A DNA stretch of 64,000 nucleotides from Rusavskia elegans. Lineage: Eukaryota; Ascomycota; Lecanoromycetes; Teloschistales; Teloschistaceae. A model generated the notes under the pieces. It did no database searches, was not told where the DNA came from, and saw only the letters and a program-made list of their open reading frames with translations. Below, in pieces: positions 36,141 through 48,761 of the stretch (its first letter is position 1; each line of letters opens with the position of its first letter). Location: NCBI GenBank assembly GCA_011316305.1, contig SAUG01000052.1, positions 434,001-498,000 of the forward strand, in the 5' to 3' direction. A program made the translations under genes and the position numbers.

Positions 36141-39100
36141 TTTTAATAACTTCGGAAAATAAATAAAAATCGGATTTTTATCTAACTAATATTATTTAGA
36201 TAATCTATAGAAACTTTAATTAATTTAAAAACTATTCGGAATATTATATTAGAAGAATATATAAAAAAATTTAATATTCTTTTAACTAGAAAAATAGAGT
36301 TTTATTTTATAGAATTATTAATAAAATAGAATTTATTAGAATCAAGTATTAGATTAAACTCCTATAGATATAAAATAATAGATATAAAAAAAGAATTATA
36401 TTTAATATTATAAAAATATAAAGGAATATATATTTAGATATCCTATAGTTTATATTATAGAATCTAGAAATTATTTAGAAAGTAATATTAATAAAAATAG
36501 AAAACTATCTTTTTAATATATCTAAAAGACTAGCCGCGATATAAAAGATATATAATATTTTTATTTAGAAATAATAAACTAAAAAGAAATTAGCTATTAT
36601 AAATAAAATTTTATAACTTTTTAAAAAATTCTAAAATATATTAAAAAAACCGGAAAAAAAACTATTTTTACCGGTTTATATCTAGAAAAACTATAAAATT
36701 ATTATAATAGATCCGGAAAAACTAAAAACTAGACTAATTTATAAATTAAATAATAATTAATTAAAAAAATTAAAATAATATATTAACTATAATTATAAAA
36801 GCAGATATATATAATATTTTAAATTAAAAATAAAATAACCGATTATATTTATTTCTAAAAAAAATAGAAATTTTTAATTTTATATTAATTTTAGAAAATT
36901 TAATATAGTAATATAAAAAAATAAATATCTATTTCTATTTTTAGTAGATTTAAAAAATAGAATCGGAAAAACTAAATTTTTTATAAAATTTAATCTAAAA
37001 AATATATTTAATCTACTATAAAATAAAGCCGGAAATAAATAGAAAATTATATTTAAAATAAAATATAAACTATTTAAATATTTAATTATATTTTTTAGAT
37101 TAATAAATATACCGGCGATTCTATAATATATAGTTAATAAAATATTATATAACTATTTTAATATTTTTATTATAATATATATAGATAATATACTAATTTT
37201 TTTTAAAATTAAAAAAGATTATATATAATATTTTTATAAAATCTTATAAAGATTCCGAAAATATAATTTTAAAATTAAAAAAAAAATTAAAATTCTATAA
37301 ATATAAAATTATATTTTTTAGCTATATAATTAGATCTAGAAATATTATTATAAAAGTAAATAAATTATAAATAATACGCGAATAGCCGGTACTAAAAAAT
37401 AAAAAAAATATTTAAAACTTTTTAAAATTTACGGAATTCTATTAAAATATAATAGAAAAATATATAAAAAAAATAATTTTATTTTTAAATTTATTTTAAA
37501 ATAATATATTTTTTTAATAGATATATATCTAGAATAAAATATTTAAAAAATTTAAATAAAATTTCGTATCTAAAAAAACTTTAATAATTTTTAATTCTAA
37601 TAAATAGATTATTTTTTATATAAATATTTTAAACCGAATAATAGAATTATATATTTTTTAGAAAAGAAAACTTTTTAGATATTATTTTAAAAAATTAATA
37701 CTAATAGAAATTAACTATATAATAATAAATAAAAAGATACTAGTAGTTATTATATATTTTATATACTATAAAATATAAATAAATAAAACTAATAAGAAAA
37801 TAATAGTATATATTAATTATAAAAACCTTTTATTTTTATTAGTTAATAAAAAATTTAATTAATAATAAATAAAATAGATAGAAAAAATAATCTACTATAA
37901 TTTTAAAATAAAATATATTAAAAATACTAATAATATAGTTATAAATACTTTAAATAAAAAAATAGATTATAAAGCTACCGAAAAAATATCTAGATCTTTT
38001 TTAAAAAAAATAAAAGATATTTTTAAAAAGACCGAAGTTTTAGAAAAAATAAATAAAATAATTTAATAAATATATAACTCTAAAATAGCTAGATATTAAA
38101 AAATTATAAAAATATTAAAAAGAATTTAAAAGAAAACTAACCTACTAGTATTTAAAAAATATATTAAAAAATTTATTAAAAACTACCCGGAATATATATT
38201 AGTAAAAAAAAATTTTTAAAAACTAGTAAATAAATTCTAGCTAATATAAATACTAAATATATTCTATTAATAAATTATATTAAATTTAGTTATAAAATTA
38301 CTAAAATTAGTTAATCTATATATAAAAATACTATATAATATAATAATAATAATTATTAATAGATTTATTAAATATATAAGATTTATATTATATAAAATAA
38401 TAATAATAGCGGAATAGCTCGCTTTTCTACTATTATAAACGGTATTTTATAAAAATAAAATTATAAAAAAAATAATTTTAAATAGAAATAAACTATTTAT
38501 TTTAAATTTTATAAAAAGATTAATATAAATAGTAGAAACGGAATAGATTATATTAAAATCGTTCTATCTATAAATTAATAGATAAACGGAAAAAATAAAT
38601 TAAATATTAGAAATCTACTTTAGAATCTATTATTTAAATAAAAGAAAAAATTAGATTTAATTTATTATATAATAAAGATATCTAGATAATATCTAATTAG
38701 TTATTTTATAATAAAACTATCCGGAAAAAAGTATATTTAAATATAAAAAACCCGGCGGTATAATCTTTTATTAATAAAATAAAAAATAACTAGAATAAAG
38801 TAAAAATAAAGATTTAAAAAATAAAAAAAAATATTAAAAAAATATTAAATAAGTTAAAAAAATATTATAATATTAATAAAAAGGATAAAATACTATTTTT
38901 AATAAAAAATTTAAAAGATAGAAAGTTTAATAAACTATATATAAAAGCTTTTAAAATTTATAATATTAAAGAAATAATAGTATATCTAAAACTTTCGATA
39001 ATAGAAATTTTTTCTAAATTCTATATAAATTTATTAAAAAAAATACCGGAATATATTTTATTAGTAAAAAACTAATATTATTAGAAATATAAAAAATATA

Positions 39101-39254
39101 AAGTCGAGAAGATTCTAGATAAAAAAAAATAGATAAATTTCTAATAAAATAGAAAAGATTTTCCGATAAAAAAAATATTTAAAAACTAAAGAAATATTTT
39201 AAATACGTTTAAAAAACTTTAAAAAAGTTTAAAAAAACGATATAAAAGGAACTA

Positions 39255-39663
39255 TATTATATCTATAATTCTATAGAAATTTTTTAAAAAAATTAATTAG
39301 ATAAATAAATCTAATTATTTATAGCCGCCTATAGTTATTATAGCCGCCTTTTCTAATAGAACTTTTAATAGATAGCTATCTATCGGCTTTTATAGCTACT
39401 TTTATTATATATATTATTTATTATTTCTATAGATAGTTTCTTTTATTAATTATTAATATAATTATTAAATATATCTCTACTATTTTTTTTTAATTACTTT
39501 ATAATAAAAATATTTTATAATATTATAACCGTACTTCTATAGCTATATAGAATTAGTTATAATAATCTATACTAGAACTTCTTTACTATTTAATAGCTCG
39601 GATTATATCTATAGCTATAGCTAGATTTAAATATAACGTCTTTTAATATATAGAAATATTTTA
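39255..39663 (+). repeat. Middle LTR shared by both units of the array
   Basis: 409 nt, RIP-mutated. It serves as 3' LTR of the first unit and 5' LTR of the second. Confidence 0.9.
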
Positions 39664-42600
39664 TTTTAATAATTCCGGAAAATAAATAAAAATCGGATTT
39701 TTATCTAATTAATATTATTTAGATAATCTATAGAGACTTTAATTAATTTAGAAACTATTCGGAATATTATATTAGAAAAATATATAAAAAAGTTTAATAT
39801 CCTTTTAACTAAAAAAATAGAGTTTTATTTTATAGAAATTATTAATAAAATAAAATTTATTAGAATCGAATATTAAATTAAATTTCTATAGATACGAAAT
39901 AATAGATATAGAAAAAAAATTATATTTAATATTATAGAAATATAAAAGGATATATATTTAGGTATTCTATAGTTTATATTATAAAATCTAGAAATTATTT
40001 AAAAAGTAATATAAATAAAAATAGAAAACTATCTTTTTAATATATCTAAAAAGCTAGCCGAAATATAAAAAGTATATAATATTTTTATTTAGAAATAATA
40101 GATTAAAAAGAAATTAGCTATTATAAATAAAATTCTATAACTTTTTAGAAAATTCTAAAATATATTAAAAAAACCGGAAAGAAAGCTATTTTTATTAATT
40201 TATATCTAAAAAAACTATAAAATTATTATAATAGATCCGGAAAAACTAAAAACTAAATTAATTTATAAATTAAATAATAATTAGTTAAAAATATTGAAAT
40301 AATATATTAATTATAATTTTAAAAGAAAATATATATAATATTCTAAATTAAAAATAAAATAATCGGTTATATTTATTTCTAAAAAAAATAGTAACTTTTA
40401 ATTTTATATCGATTTTAGAAGATTTAATATAATAATATAAAAAGATAAATATCTATTTCTATTTTTAGTAGATTTAAAAAATAGAATTAAAAAAGCTAAA
40501 TTTTTTATAAAATTTAATCTAAGAAATATATTTAATCTACTATAAAATAAAGCCGGAAATAAATAAAAAACTATATTTAAAATAAAATATAGATTATTTA
40601 AATATTTAGTTATATTTTTTAGATTAATAAATATACCGGCGACCCTATAAAATATAGTTATTAAAATATTATATAACTATTTTAATATCTTTTTTATAGT
40701 ATATATAGATAATATACTAATTTTCTTTAAAATAAAAAAAGATTATATATAATATATTTATAAAATATTATAAAGATTCCGAAAATATAATTTTAAAATT
40801 AAAAAAAAAAATTAAAATTCTATAAATATAAAATTATATTTTTTAGCTATATAATTAGATCTAGAAATATTATTATAAAAGTAAATAAATTATAAATAAT
40901 ACGCGAATAGCCGGTATTAAAAAATAAAAAAGATATTTAAAGTTTTTTAAAATTTATAAAATTCTATTAAAATATAATAAAAAAATATATATAAAAAAAC
41001 GGTCCTATTTATAGATCTATTTTAAAATAATATATTCTTTTAATAGATATATATCTAAAATAAAGTATTTAAAAAATTTAAATAAAGTTTTATATCTAAA
41101 GAAATTTTTATAATTTTTAATTTTAATAAATAGATTATTTTCTATATAAATATTTTAAATCGAATAATAAAATTATATATTTTCTAGAAAAGAAAACTTT
41201 TTAGATATTATTTTAGAAAATTAATACTAATAGAAATTAACTATATAATAATAAATAAAATAATACTAGTAGTTATTATAAATTTTATATACTAGAAAAT
41301 ATATATAAATAGAACTAATAAGAAAATAATAGTATATATTAATTATAAAAACCTTTTATCTTTATTCGTTAATAAAAAATTTAATTAATAATAAATAAAA
41401 TAGATAGAAGAAATAATCTACTATAATTTCGAAATAAAATATATTAAAAATACCGATAATATAGTCGCGGATATTTTAAATAAAAAAATATATTATAAAG
41501 TTACTAAAAAAATATCTAAACCTTTTTTAAAAAAAATAAAAAATATTTTTAAAAAAACCGAAATTTCGGAAAAAATAAATAAAATAATTTAATAAATATA
41601 TAATTCTAGAATAGCTAGATACTAAGAAATTATAAAAATACTAAAAAGAATTTAAAAGAAAACTAATTTACTAATATTTAAAAAATTTATTAAAAAATTT
41701 ATTAAAAACTACCCGGAATATATATTAATAAAAAAAATTTTTTAGAAACTAGTAAATAAATTCTAGCTAATATAAATATTAAATATATTCTATTAATAAA
41801 TTATATTAGATTTAGTTATAGAATTACTAGAATTAGTTAATCTATATATAAAAGTATTATATAATATAATAGTAATAATTATTAATAGATTTATAAAATA
41901 TATAAGATTTATACTATATAAAATAATAATAATAGCAGAATAGCTTACTATTCTACTACTATAAATAGTATTTTATAAAAATAAAATTATAAAAAAAATA
42001 ATTTTAGATAGAAATAAACTATTTATTTCGAATTTTATAAAAAGATTAATATAAATAGTAGAAACAGAATAGACTATATTAATATTATTCTATCTATAAA
42101 CTAATAGATAAATAGAAAAAATAAATTAGATACTAGAAATCTATTTTAGAATCTATTATTTAAATAAAAGAAAAAATTAGATTTAATTTCTCCCGACTAT
42201 ATAAATAGTATTTAATTTATTATATAATAAAGATATCTAGATAATACTTAATTTGTTATTTTATAATAAAACTATTCGGAAAAAAATATATTCGGATATA
42301 AAAAACCCGGTAGTATAATCTTTTATTAATAAAATAAAAAATAACTAGAATAAAGTAAAAATAAAAATTTAAAAAATAAAAAAATAGATTAAAAAAAAAT
42401 TAGATAAATTAAAAAGATATAATAATACTAATAAAAAGGATAAAATACTATTTTTAATAAAAAATTTAATAGATAAAAAGCTTAATAAACTATATATAGG
42501 AGCTTTCGAAATTTATAATATTAAAAAAATAATAGTATATTTAAAACTTCTGATAATAGAAATTTTTTCTAAATTCTATATAAGTTTATTAAAGAAAATA

Positions 42601-42812
42601 CCAGAATATATTTTATTAATAAAGAACTAGTACTATTAGAAATATAAAAAATATAAAATTAAAAAGATTCTAAATAAAAAAAAAAGATAGATAAATTTCT
42701 AGTAAAATATAAAAGGTTTCCCGATAAAGAAAATATTTAAAAACTAAAGAAATATTTTAAATACGCCTAAAAAACTTTAAAAAAGTTTAAAAAAGTAATA
42801 TAAAAGGAGCTA

Positions 42813-43221
42813 TATTATATTTATAATTCTATAGAAATTTTTTAAAAAAATTAGTTAAATAAATAAATCTAATTATCTATAGCCGCCTATAATTATTATA
42901 GCTATCTTTTCTAATAGAATTTTTAGTAGATAGCTATCTATCGGCTTTTATAGCTATTTTTACTATATATATTACTTATTATTTCTATAAATAGTTTCTC
43001 TTTTAGTTATTAATATAATTATTAAATATATTTCTACTATTTTTTTCTTAATTACTTTATAATAAAAATATTTTATAATATTATAACCGTACTTCTGCGG
43101 CTATATAGAATTAGTTATAATAACCTACGCTAGATTTTCCTTACTATTTAGTAGTTCGGACTACGTCTACGACTATAGCTAGGCTCGAACGCAACGCTTT
43201 TTGATATATAGAAACGTTATA
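42813..43221 (+). repeat. Last LTR of the tandem array
   Basis: 409 nt, ending GAAACGTTATA just before the duplicated ATTCT. Confidence 0.9.
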
Positions 43222-43735
43222 ATTCTATACGAATCTCGATATTTTAACGTCGGAAATTATCTAGAAAAGTAACGCTTTCTAAAATAAATTAACGGAACTA
43301 CTAATATAAATAAAACTTTTATCAAATATATTTAATTTACGGTTTTCGATATTATATAAAAATAGTATTTACCGCTATAAATAATTATTACTACTTTATT
43401 AATTCGCTATCGATTATTACGTAAAAACCTTATAATAATTCTAACCGCCGCCAGATTAGGTACGATATTCTATAATAGTTATTATTACTATTAATAGAGT
43501 AGATAATCGATAATATTAAAGGAAAAACATCAAAAATTACGAAGTTTATAGTTATAGTAATCGATAGCAAGCTTCCGTTAATATATTTATTTACTTCTAT
43601 ATAAATCGTATAAAAGTAAATATTTATTTCTCGCTTTATTTTATTTATTATTAATAATTATAGTTTTATATTTATTATTATTTAGTTCTAGTAAATATTT
43701 ACTTCCTCTCTATATTTTATTTAGGAAGAGGAAAA

Positions 43736-43950
43736 TATAGTAGTTAGAATTCTAGTTATATAAACGATTTAAAAGATTATAGAATATATATCTGGATTTT
43801 ATAGTTATATACGAATTCGGATACTAATTAATTCGATCGTTAATCGCGAAAGCGGGTATAGAAACGGATATAAATCTAGCGTAGAAATATTTATATATAC
43901 AAATATTTTATTTTTCCGTAGTTATAGTAAAATCTGTTTGGAATTCTATA
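43736..43950 (+). repeat. 3' LTR of element 3
   Basis: 215 nt, one base shorter than its partner, directly after the polypurine tract. Confidence 0.9.
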
Positions 43951-46685
43951 TTCGAAATATAAAAACGGAATTCTAATAATAGAAACTAGAGCTATAAAGA
44001 TAGAAGTAAATTTATTTATTTATTTTTAGTTATAGTATATATAAATAGCAGGCTTTCTAATAAATTATACTATAATAAATAAATATAAATAAAAAATTTC
44101 TTTCTAGATAGTAATTATTTATTAGTTAAATTTTAGTTATTTAAAAGCCTATAGATATAAAATATATCTATTTAATAAATTAATTTTTTATAAAAAGGAA
44201 ATAGTATTTTAAATTTGTCTAAAATTTTTTATAGATTATAAAAGAATAAAAAACTATAATATCTAGATATCTAACTAATATAAATTTATCCGGATTCGTA
44301 ATATTACTTTCGACAAAGCTATATTTTATAAATCTAACGAAATTAATATTATATAGTTTAAAAAAAAGCTATTTTTATATTCTATATTTAAAATCTTTTA
44401 TATAAAATCTTTTTATATAATCGAAAATCTTTTATTAGATAGCGATAAAAATAACTATATTATAGTTATTTCTTTAATTTTTTTGACTTTTTCTATTCTA
44501 GTAATTCTAGAATAATTAGAAAAAGGAAAAGAAAAGAAAATATACAAATTTTATCTTTTATTACTAAATCTTTTAACTTTAAAAGATAAAAGTGTTCCTT
44601 CTATAGATAATATCCGGGAAGACTTTTATTATAATAATAAAATTTTAGAAAATATAAAAAAAAATTATATAATTAATAATATATATATTCTAGAAAAACT
44701 AGAAAAATTAAAAAATTTTCTATTAAAAAAACTCGTAAATCTTATCGCTCTAAATATAATAAAGATCTTATTTTATCTAATATAGTAAAACGCTAGCGAA
44801 AGTTAAAAGTAATATTAAAAAAAATAGAATTAGATAAAATAGTAAATAGAATAATCTAATTATTTTATATAGTATTTATAATATTTATCACCGTTTATAT
44901 ATACTATAAAAAGAAGATTTGATTATTCTAGTCTATATAGGCTCTAAGTTTATTATTAATAAAAATCTATCGCGACTAGTTTTCCTTTAAATTAAAAAAC
45001 TGGAATAAAATATTTAAATACCTCTATTATATAGAATTTATAAATACTATAAAATTAGAAATTAAATAGTTTTAAGAAAAGTAGACCTAGCGCGAGATTC
45101 TATATAAATATATAGAAAAAATAGAAAAGATTTCTATTTCTTTTATATAGATTTTTAAATATAAGCTAGATAATTAGAGATTTTTTTTCAAATTTAAAAT
45201 AAGATTTTATACTAGAGAAAATATATAATATACCGAATAGAATATATATATAACTATACTAGCGATATTTATCTTTTAAATTTTTATAGTATTTATTATA
45301 GTATTCGGCCTAGAAATTTATTAGTATAATATTATAAATACTTTCGCTAATAGCGATATAGATAAAGTAATATATATTTAATTTCCGTAAAAATAAAAAG
45401 AATTAAAAATACTATTTCTACTACTATATATATTATATAGATTTAACTAATCTTTTATTTTATAGTTTAATTATCTTTTAAATATATTAAATAACCTAAA
45501 ATTTATTTAAATACTAGAAATAGAATATCTATTTATTATCGAATATATTATACTATTTTGTTTATAGATAATATTACTATTAATTACGAGTAATATAATA
45601 TATATAAAGTAGATAAATTTTAAACTAAATTTTTCGAAGCCTATAAAATATATTATTTAGAAAAAATTAAATAGTTTCTTGAAATTAAAATATTTTATAA
45701 TAAATCTAATTACCTATTTTATCTTTATTAAAAAGGTTATATTAATAAGTTTATTACTAAATTTAATATTAAATTTATAGCTAGATATTCTAGTTCGCTT
45801 TTATTAAATATAGAAATATTAATTGAAAATATAAAATAAATAATATTTTAGTAAATCTACGCCTACTAGTAATATATAGATTTAATTAATTTTATTACTA
45901 TTATAATTTAACCGGATATTATTTTTATAATATTAAAACTTTTAGAATTTATAATTAATTCTACTATAGAATATTAGATTATAGTTAAACAAATATTATA
46001 ATATTTTAGTTATATAAAATACTATACTATTATATATAATATAGTATACAATTTCTATATTATATTTTTCGTTTTTTTTTAGATATTTTATTTACCGATA
46101 ATCCGATAATTTACTATAGTTTTTAAAAATATAGCTTTAAATTATTTAACGGTATTATTAAATAGCGAGTATTTAAATAGAAAACTATTATAATAAATTT
46201 AACGAAAGTAGAACTCCTCGCTATTATAATAATAGCGAAGGAAATTATATAATAAAATAGATTTTTTAGTAAAATTTTATTAGATTCCGGCTATACTATA
46301 TAAATTTAATATAATAATATATAGACTATCCGAATCTCTACAAGTAATAATTTATAGTATATAATAAAGTTCCGCTATATAGATATATATCGTTATTAAC
46401 TCTATTAGAAAATTAAAAATAAAAATATTAATATTAAATAAACTATTTCTATAGAAATTCTAGCTAATAGCTTTATAATATTATAAATAGTTTATTAAAT
46501 TTATCGGATTCTAGAATTATAAATTAAAATTATAGTTAAATTCTATAAAAACGACTATTACTTCTAATATTAAAATACTTCTATAAATTAATTTAAAATC
46601 TTAAATTTAAGAAATAAATAAAATATTAGAAGAGAAATAGTAAAATTATATTGATTATTAATAATATATTAATTTTAAAAGGATA

Positions 46686-46909
46686 TATTAATATATAGAA
46701 GCGATTATAAAATATTTATAGAAAAGTCAGTTAGTATTTTTTTCTAAAACTCGCTAAAGTTATATATATCTATTTTATAAAATTTAACGTAGTCGTAAAT
46801 AGGTTTAGCGTCTCCTTAGTACTAACTACTTTTTATATAAACTAGTTCTCTATAAATTTTTACTCTATTATCAATTAATTATTACGTGACTCCTTCCTGC
46901 CGGCTGACA
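46686..46909 (+). repeat. 3' LTR of element 2, RIP fading out at its right end
   Basis: 224 nt. The left part is saturated with transitions. The last 40 or so bases (ATTACGTGACTCCTTCCTGC...) equal the unmutated solo LTR, ending GCTGACA. Confidence 0.95.
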
Positions 46910-47070
46910 TGCTCCCATCTCGATTTGAGGGAAAAACAGATCGATGAAAAGAAATGCGTCTTCTGGTAGGTGTCTCGGCGTTGAAGATTATCCGGCTGTC
47001 GAATCTTGGGAAACAACCAGGAGAGGGAGGATAGATTTGGGTCTTGAGTGGTTGGAGCATCGAGTAGCAC

Positions 47071-47637
47071 TTAAAGTATGCTATTAGGTAACTCAGCTGC
47101 CGAGGGTGCATCTCTCTTGAATCTGGCAAGCTCTTCAGACTGTAAAGAAGCATCGAGGCATTCTCCACTCCCTTCTTCGGCTTCTGCTCTAAGAACGCGC
47201 AATTCAAGCTCAAACAGCTCTACCACCCAGTCGCCGGATTTTCTCTTCAGATTGACCATCTCCGATTTCCATTGAGCACACCAACCAACATGAACCTTTT
47301 CTGGGCCTCCAGGCATCTGTGTTACTCGGAGGAACTGGGACCGTAGATTTTCAAGAGCGGTCCTCCACGCGCGATGGCGCTGGGATTCAAGGAAGTCGAG
47401 TTCGCAATTTTTGCAATGGTTGACGGTTGAACAGGTGTAGCAGTAGTTGTAGTGGAAGGTCTCTGAGCAGAAGGTCTGTTATCTCTATGTCAGTTACCAT
47501 CTGGATGGTCGAAGGGAATAGAATCTAACATATTTTGGGATACGCTTTGGTGCTGAATCCGGCGGTGCCACTGTCGGTGTTGCGATGGTCAAGATTCTGG
47601 GGGAACCTTCTGGTGCTGAGTGCGACAATGTCGACAT
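47071..47637 (-). CDS. Small two-exon 'SKHF' family protein with two CxxC pairs, 170 aa
   Basis: Exon 1 is 47530-47637 (36 codons) and exon 2 is 47071-47475, with a 54-nt phase-0 intron (GTTAGA...ATAACAG). Exon 1 looks like a doubled family exon 1: SAPEGSPR, then APPDSAPKRIPKY. Exon 2 opens TFCSETFHYNYCYTC, then CKNCELDFLESQRHR, giving CxxC-x5-CxxC, which could bind zinc (inference). A Trp-rich charged helix follows (WCAQWKSEMVNLKRK). It is the closest relative of the member at 19504-19893. The frame stays open past its TAA stop across the transposon insertion site. There is no signal peptide or membrane helix. Function unknown. Confidence 0.65.
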
Positions 47638-48289
47638 CACTGTTGCGAGAGCGGGGGGATGCTGCTCAATGAATATGCAAGTGACAAATAAGATTTGTTG
47701 TCTGTACTTGGTTTATTTTTGGTTTTAGTTTTGGTTTTGGTTTTGGTGCTCGGTGAACCAGTGGTTCGGTAAGCAAATCAAGCGTTGGTATACCAGCATC
47801 GAATATACGGTAGCAGAACTGGTACCCCAGTTCACTTAACGCAAATAACGGTTCCTTAGAATTTTAATTCATGTCTGCTCAGCAATATAACGTATTCTCC
47901 TACCAATAATACAACGTAGAAATTTTTATAGATATGTATCCCTCGCAGTCATTGCTTCTTCTCACTTCTTCTTCTTTCACCAGCAACACCTGATGTCTGT
48001 ACACAAAACCTCGGGTAAGGAATTCACTGCTCGACAGATTGCATCTAGAAATTTGGTTTGGTAGAATAATTGTTGAAGATAGATTGTTATTGAGAATGAC
48101 TGCAACTCCTGATTTCCATACCCCTGACGTGACGTAAAAGGTGTTTGGGAATGGCAACAGTAGTTGATCGTTCGATAAGCACTTGTATCTGGGCAAAAAA
48201 TGCTGATGTGATATGCATGACCAGGCAAAGACGAAAATGAAATAGGTCACGATCGCCGGAAGGAAATTGAAAGCCGCCCTTCAGATTTC
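47638..48289. other. Intergenic, contains a dispersed repeat
   Basis: 650 bases between two minus-strand family members. It contains the repeat at 47723-47920; the rest shows open frames on the minus strand (47900-48250) with no recognisable domain. Confidence 0.5.
47723..47920 (+). repeat. Dispersed repeat, unmutated copy; starts with a GGTTTT microsatellite
   Basis: Matches the reverse complement of 34180-34385. It begins with several GGTTTT units (about 47720-47746), then CGGTGAACCAGTGGTTCGG and TTGGTATACCAGC, and ends near ACAACGTAG. It keeps CpA and TpG. Class of element unknown. Confidence 0.75.
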
Positions 48290-48761
48290 CTATTGTGCGC
48301 CTGCCTCCTCAACGTAGCCAGGAGGAGTCCAAAGCAACCCAGGATTTATCCCAAGATTCTTGAACATCTCTCTGTTGTCTGCAATCCTGACCCTCGTTTC
48401 AAGATCTTCCATCTCCTTCTGCCAATCCGAGACTTTGCTCCACAGTCTTGACATCTCCCATTGCCAGAGATAATATGGAGCCCTATAGATTTCCCCGGCG
48501 CGCTCGTAAGCCTGGTCGCTGTGCAAAATGATCGAATGTATGTCGCGGAGTGCTTTTCCCCACGTGTCAAAACGCCGAGCTTCCGGGGAGTCGCTTGTAT
48601 ACCAATCGCTGAAGCTGGGGGACCAAGGGAAGAAGTCGTAGGAGAAGTTTTTGGAACGGAAGACCTTTCAGCAACGTTAGCTATCATGTAGGTGGTATGT
48701 GAGAATGGACGCTGACATGTTTAGGGGCACCTTCTGGTGCGGAGCCTTGTGGTGTGGCCAT
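48290..48761 (-). CDS. Small two-exon 'SKHF' family protein, 139 aa
   Basis: Exon 1 is 48717-48761 (MATPQGSAPEGAPKH) and exon 2 is 48290-48664. The 52-nt intron (GTCAGC...CTGAAAG) is phase 0. Exon 2 opens VFRSKNFSYDFFPWSP, has the central block SPEARRFDTWGKALRDI, then the coiled coil WQWEMSRLWSKVSDWQKEME, and ends in a Pro/Gly tail. It keeps all family landmarks but not the CxxC pairs. There is no signal peptide or membrane helix. I do not recognise the family. Confidence 0.7.

Larger units (their letters stand above)
35731..43221 (+). mobile_element. Tandem array of two gag-less Ty3/gypsy chromovirus copies with three LTRs
   Basis: The structure is LTR (35731-36140), internal, LTR (39255-39663), internal, LTR (42813-43221), with one target duplication ATTCT at the outer ends only (35726-35730, 43222-43226). 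The two 3.1-kb internal regions are near copies. Each starts almost at once with a protease remnant (LIDLGTIRN), then RT (FRKFN, YIDNILIFFK), RNase H, integrase and a C-terminal chromodomain remnant (YKVEKILDKK). No gag is present. Polypurine AAAAGGAGC-type tracts precede the second and third LTRs. It is heavily RIP-mutated. The two junctions share a single LTR, so this is a true tandem dimer, not two insertions. Confidence 0.9.
28385..43950 (+). mobile_element. Ty3/gypsy LTR retrotransposon (element 3), inserted in the integrase of element 2
   Basis: LTRs are 28385-28600 and 43736-43950. The duplication TTCG flanks both sides (28381-28384, 43951-43954); a preceding A could extend it to 5 bp. 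A polypurine tract GGAAGAGGAAAA precedes the 3' LTR. Plus-strand remnants appear in gypsy order: gag about 29380-29700, RT about 30990-31410 (KINLISGY, YFDNILIY), RNase H about 31700-32620 (split by a solo LTR) with WLARxLAEFRKYKLDIKY, and integrase about 32880-33500. Removing the inner insertions leaves about 7.6 kb. RIP has left no intact frame. Confidence 0.9.
22611..46909 (+). mobile_element. Ty1/copia retrotransposon (element 2), outer shell of a 24.3-kb nest
   Basis: Its 224-nt LTRs match the solo LTR at 15868 end to end. A perfect target duplication TGCTC stands at 22606-22610 and 46910-46914. The element's own sequence is 22611-24182 (LTR, gag, start of protease), 27541-28384 (protease to integrase) and 43951-46909 (integrase end, RT, RNase H, LTR). 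RNase H remnants near 46090-46260 read on the plus strand in copia order. Removing the two inner elements leaves about 5.4 kb, a normal copia size. It is heavily RIP-mutated with no intact frame, and it is the oldest layer of the nest. Confidence 0.93.

Noticed and set aside
35731..43221. Two separate neighbouring insertions
   Set aside because: Only one target duplication exists and the middle LTR is shared, so a tandem dimer fits better.
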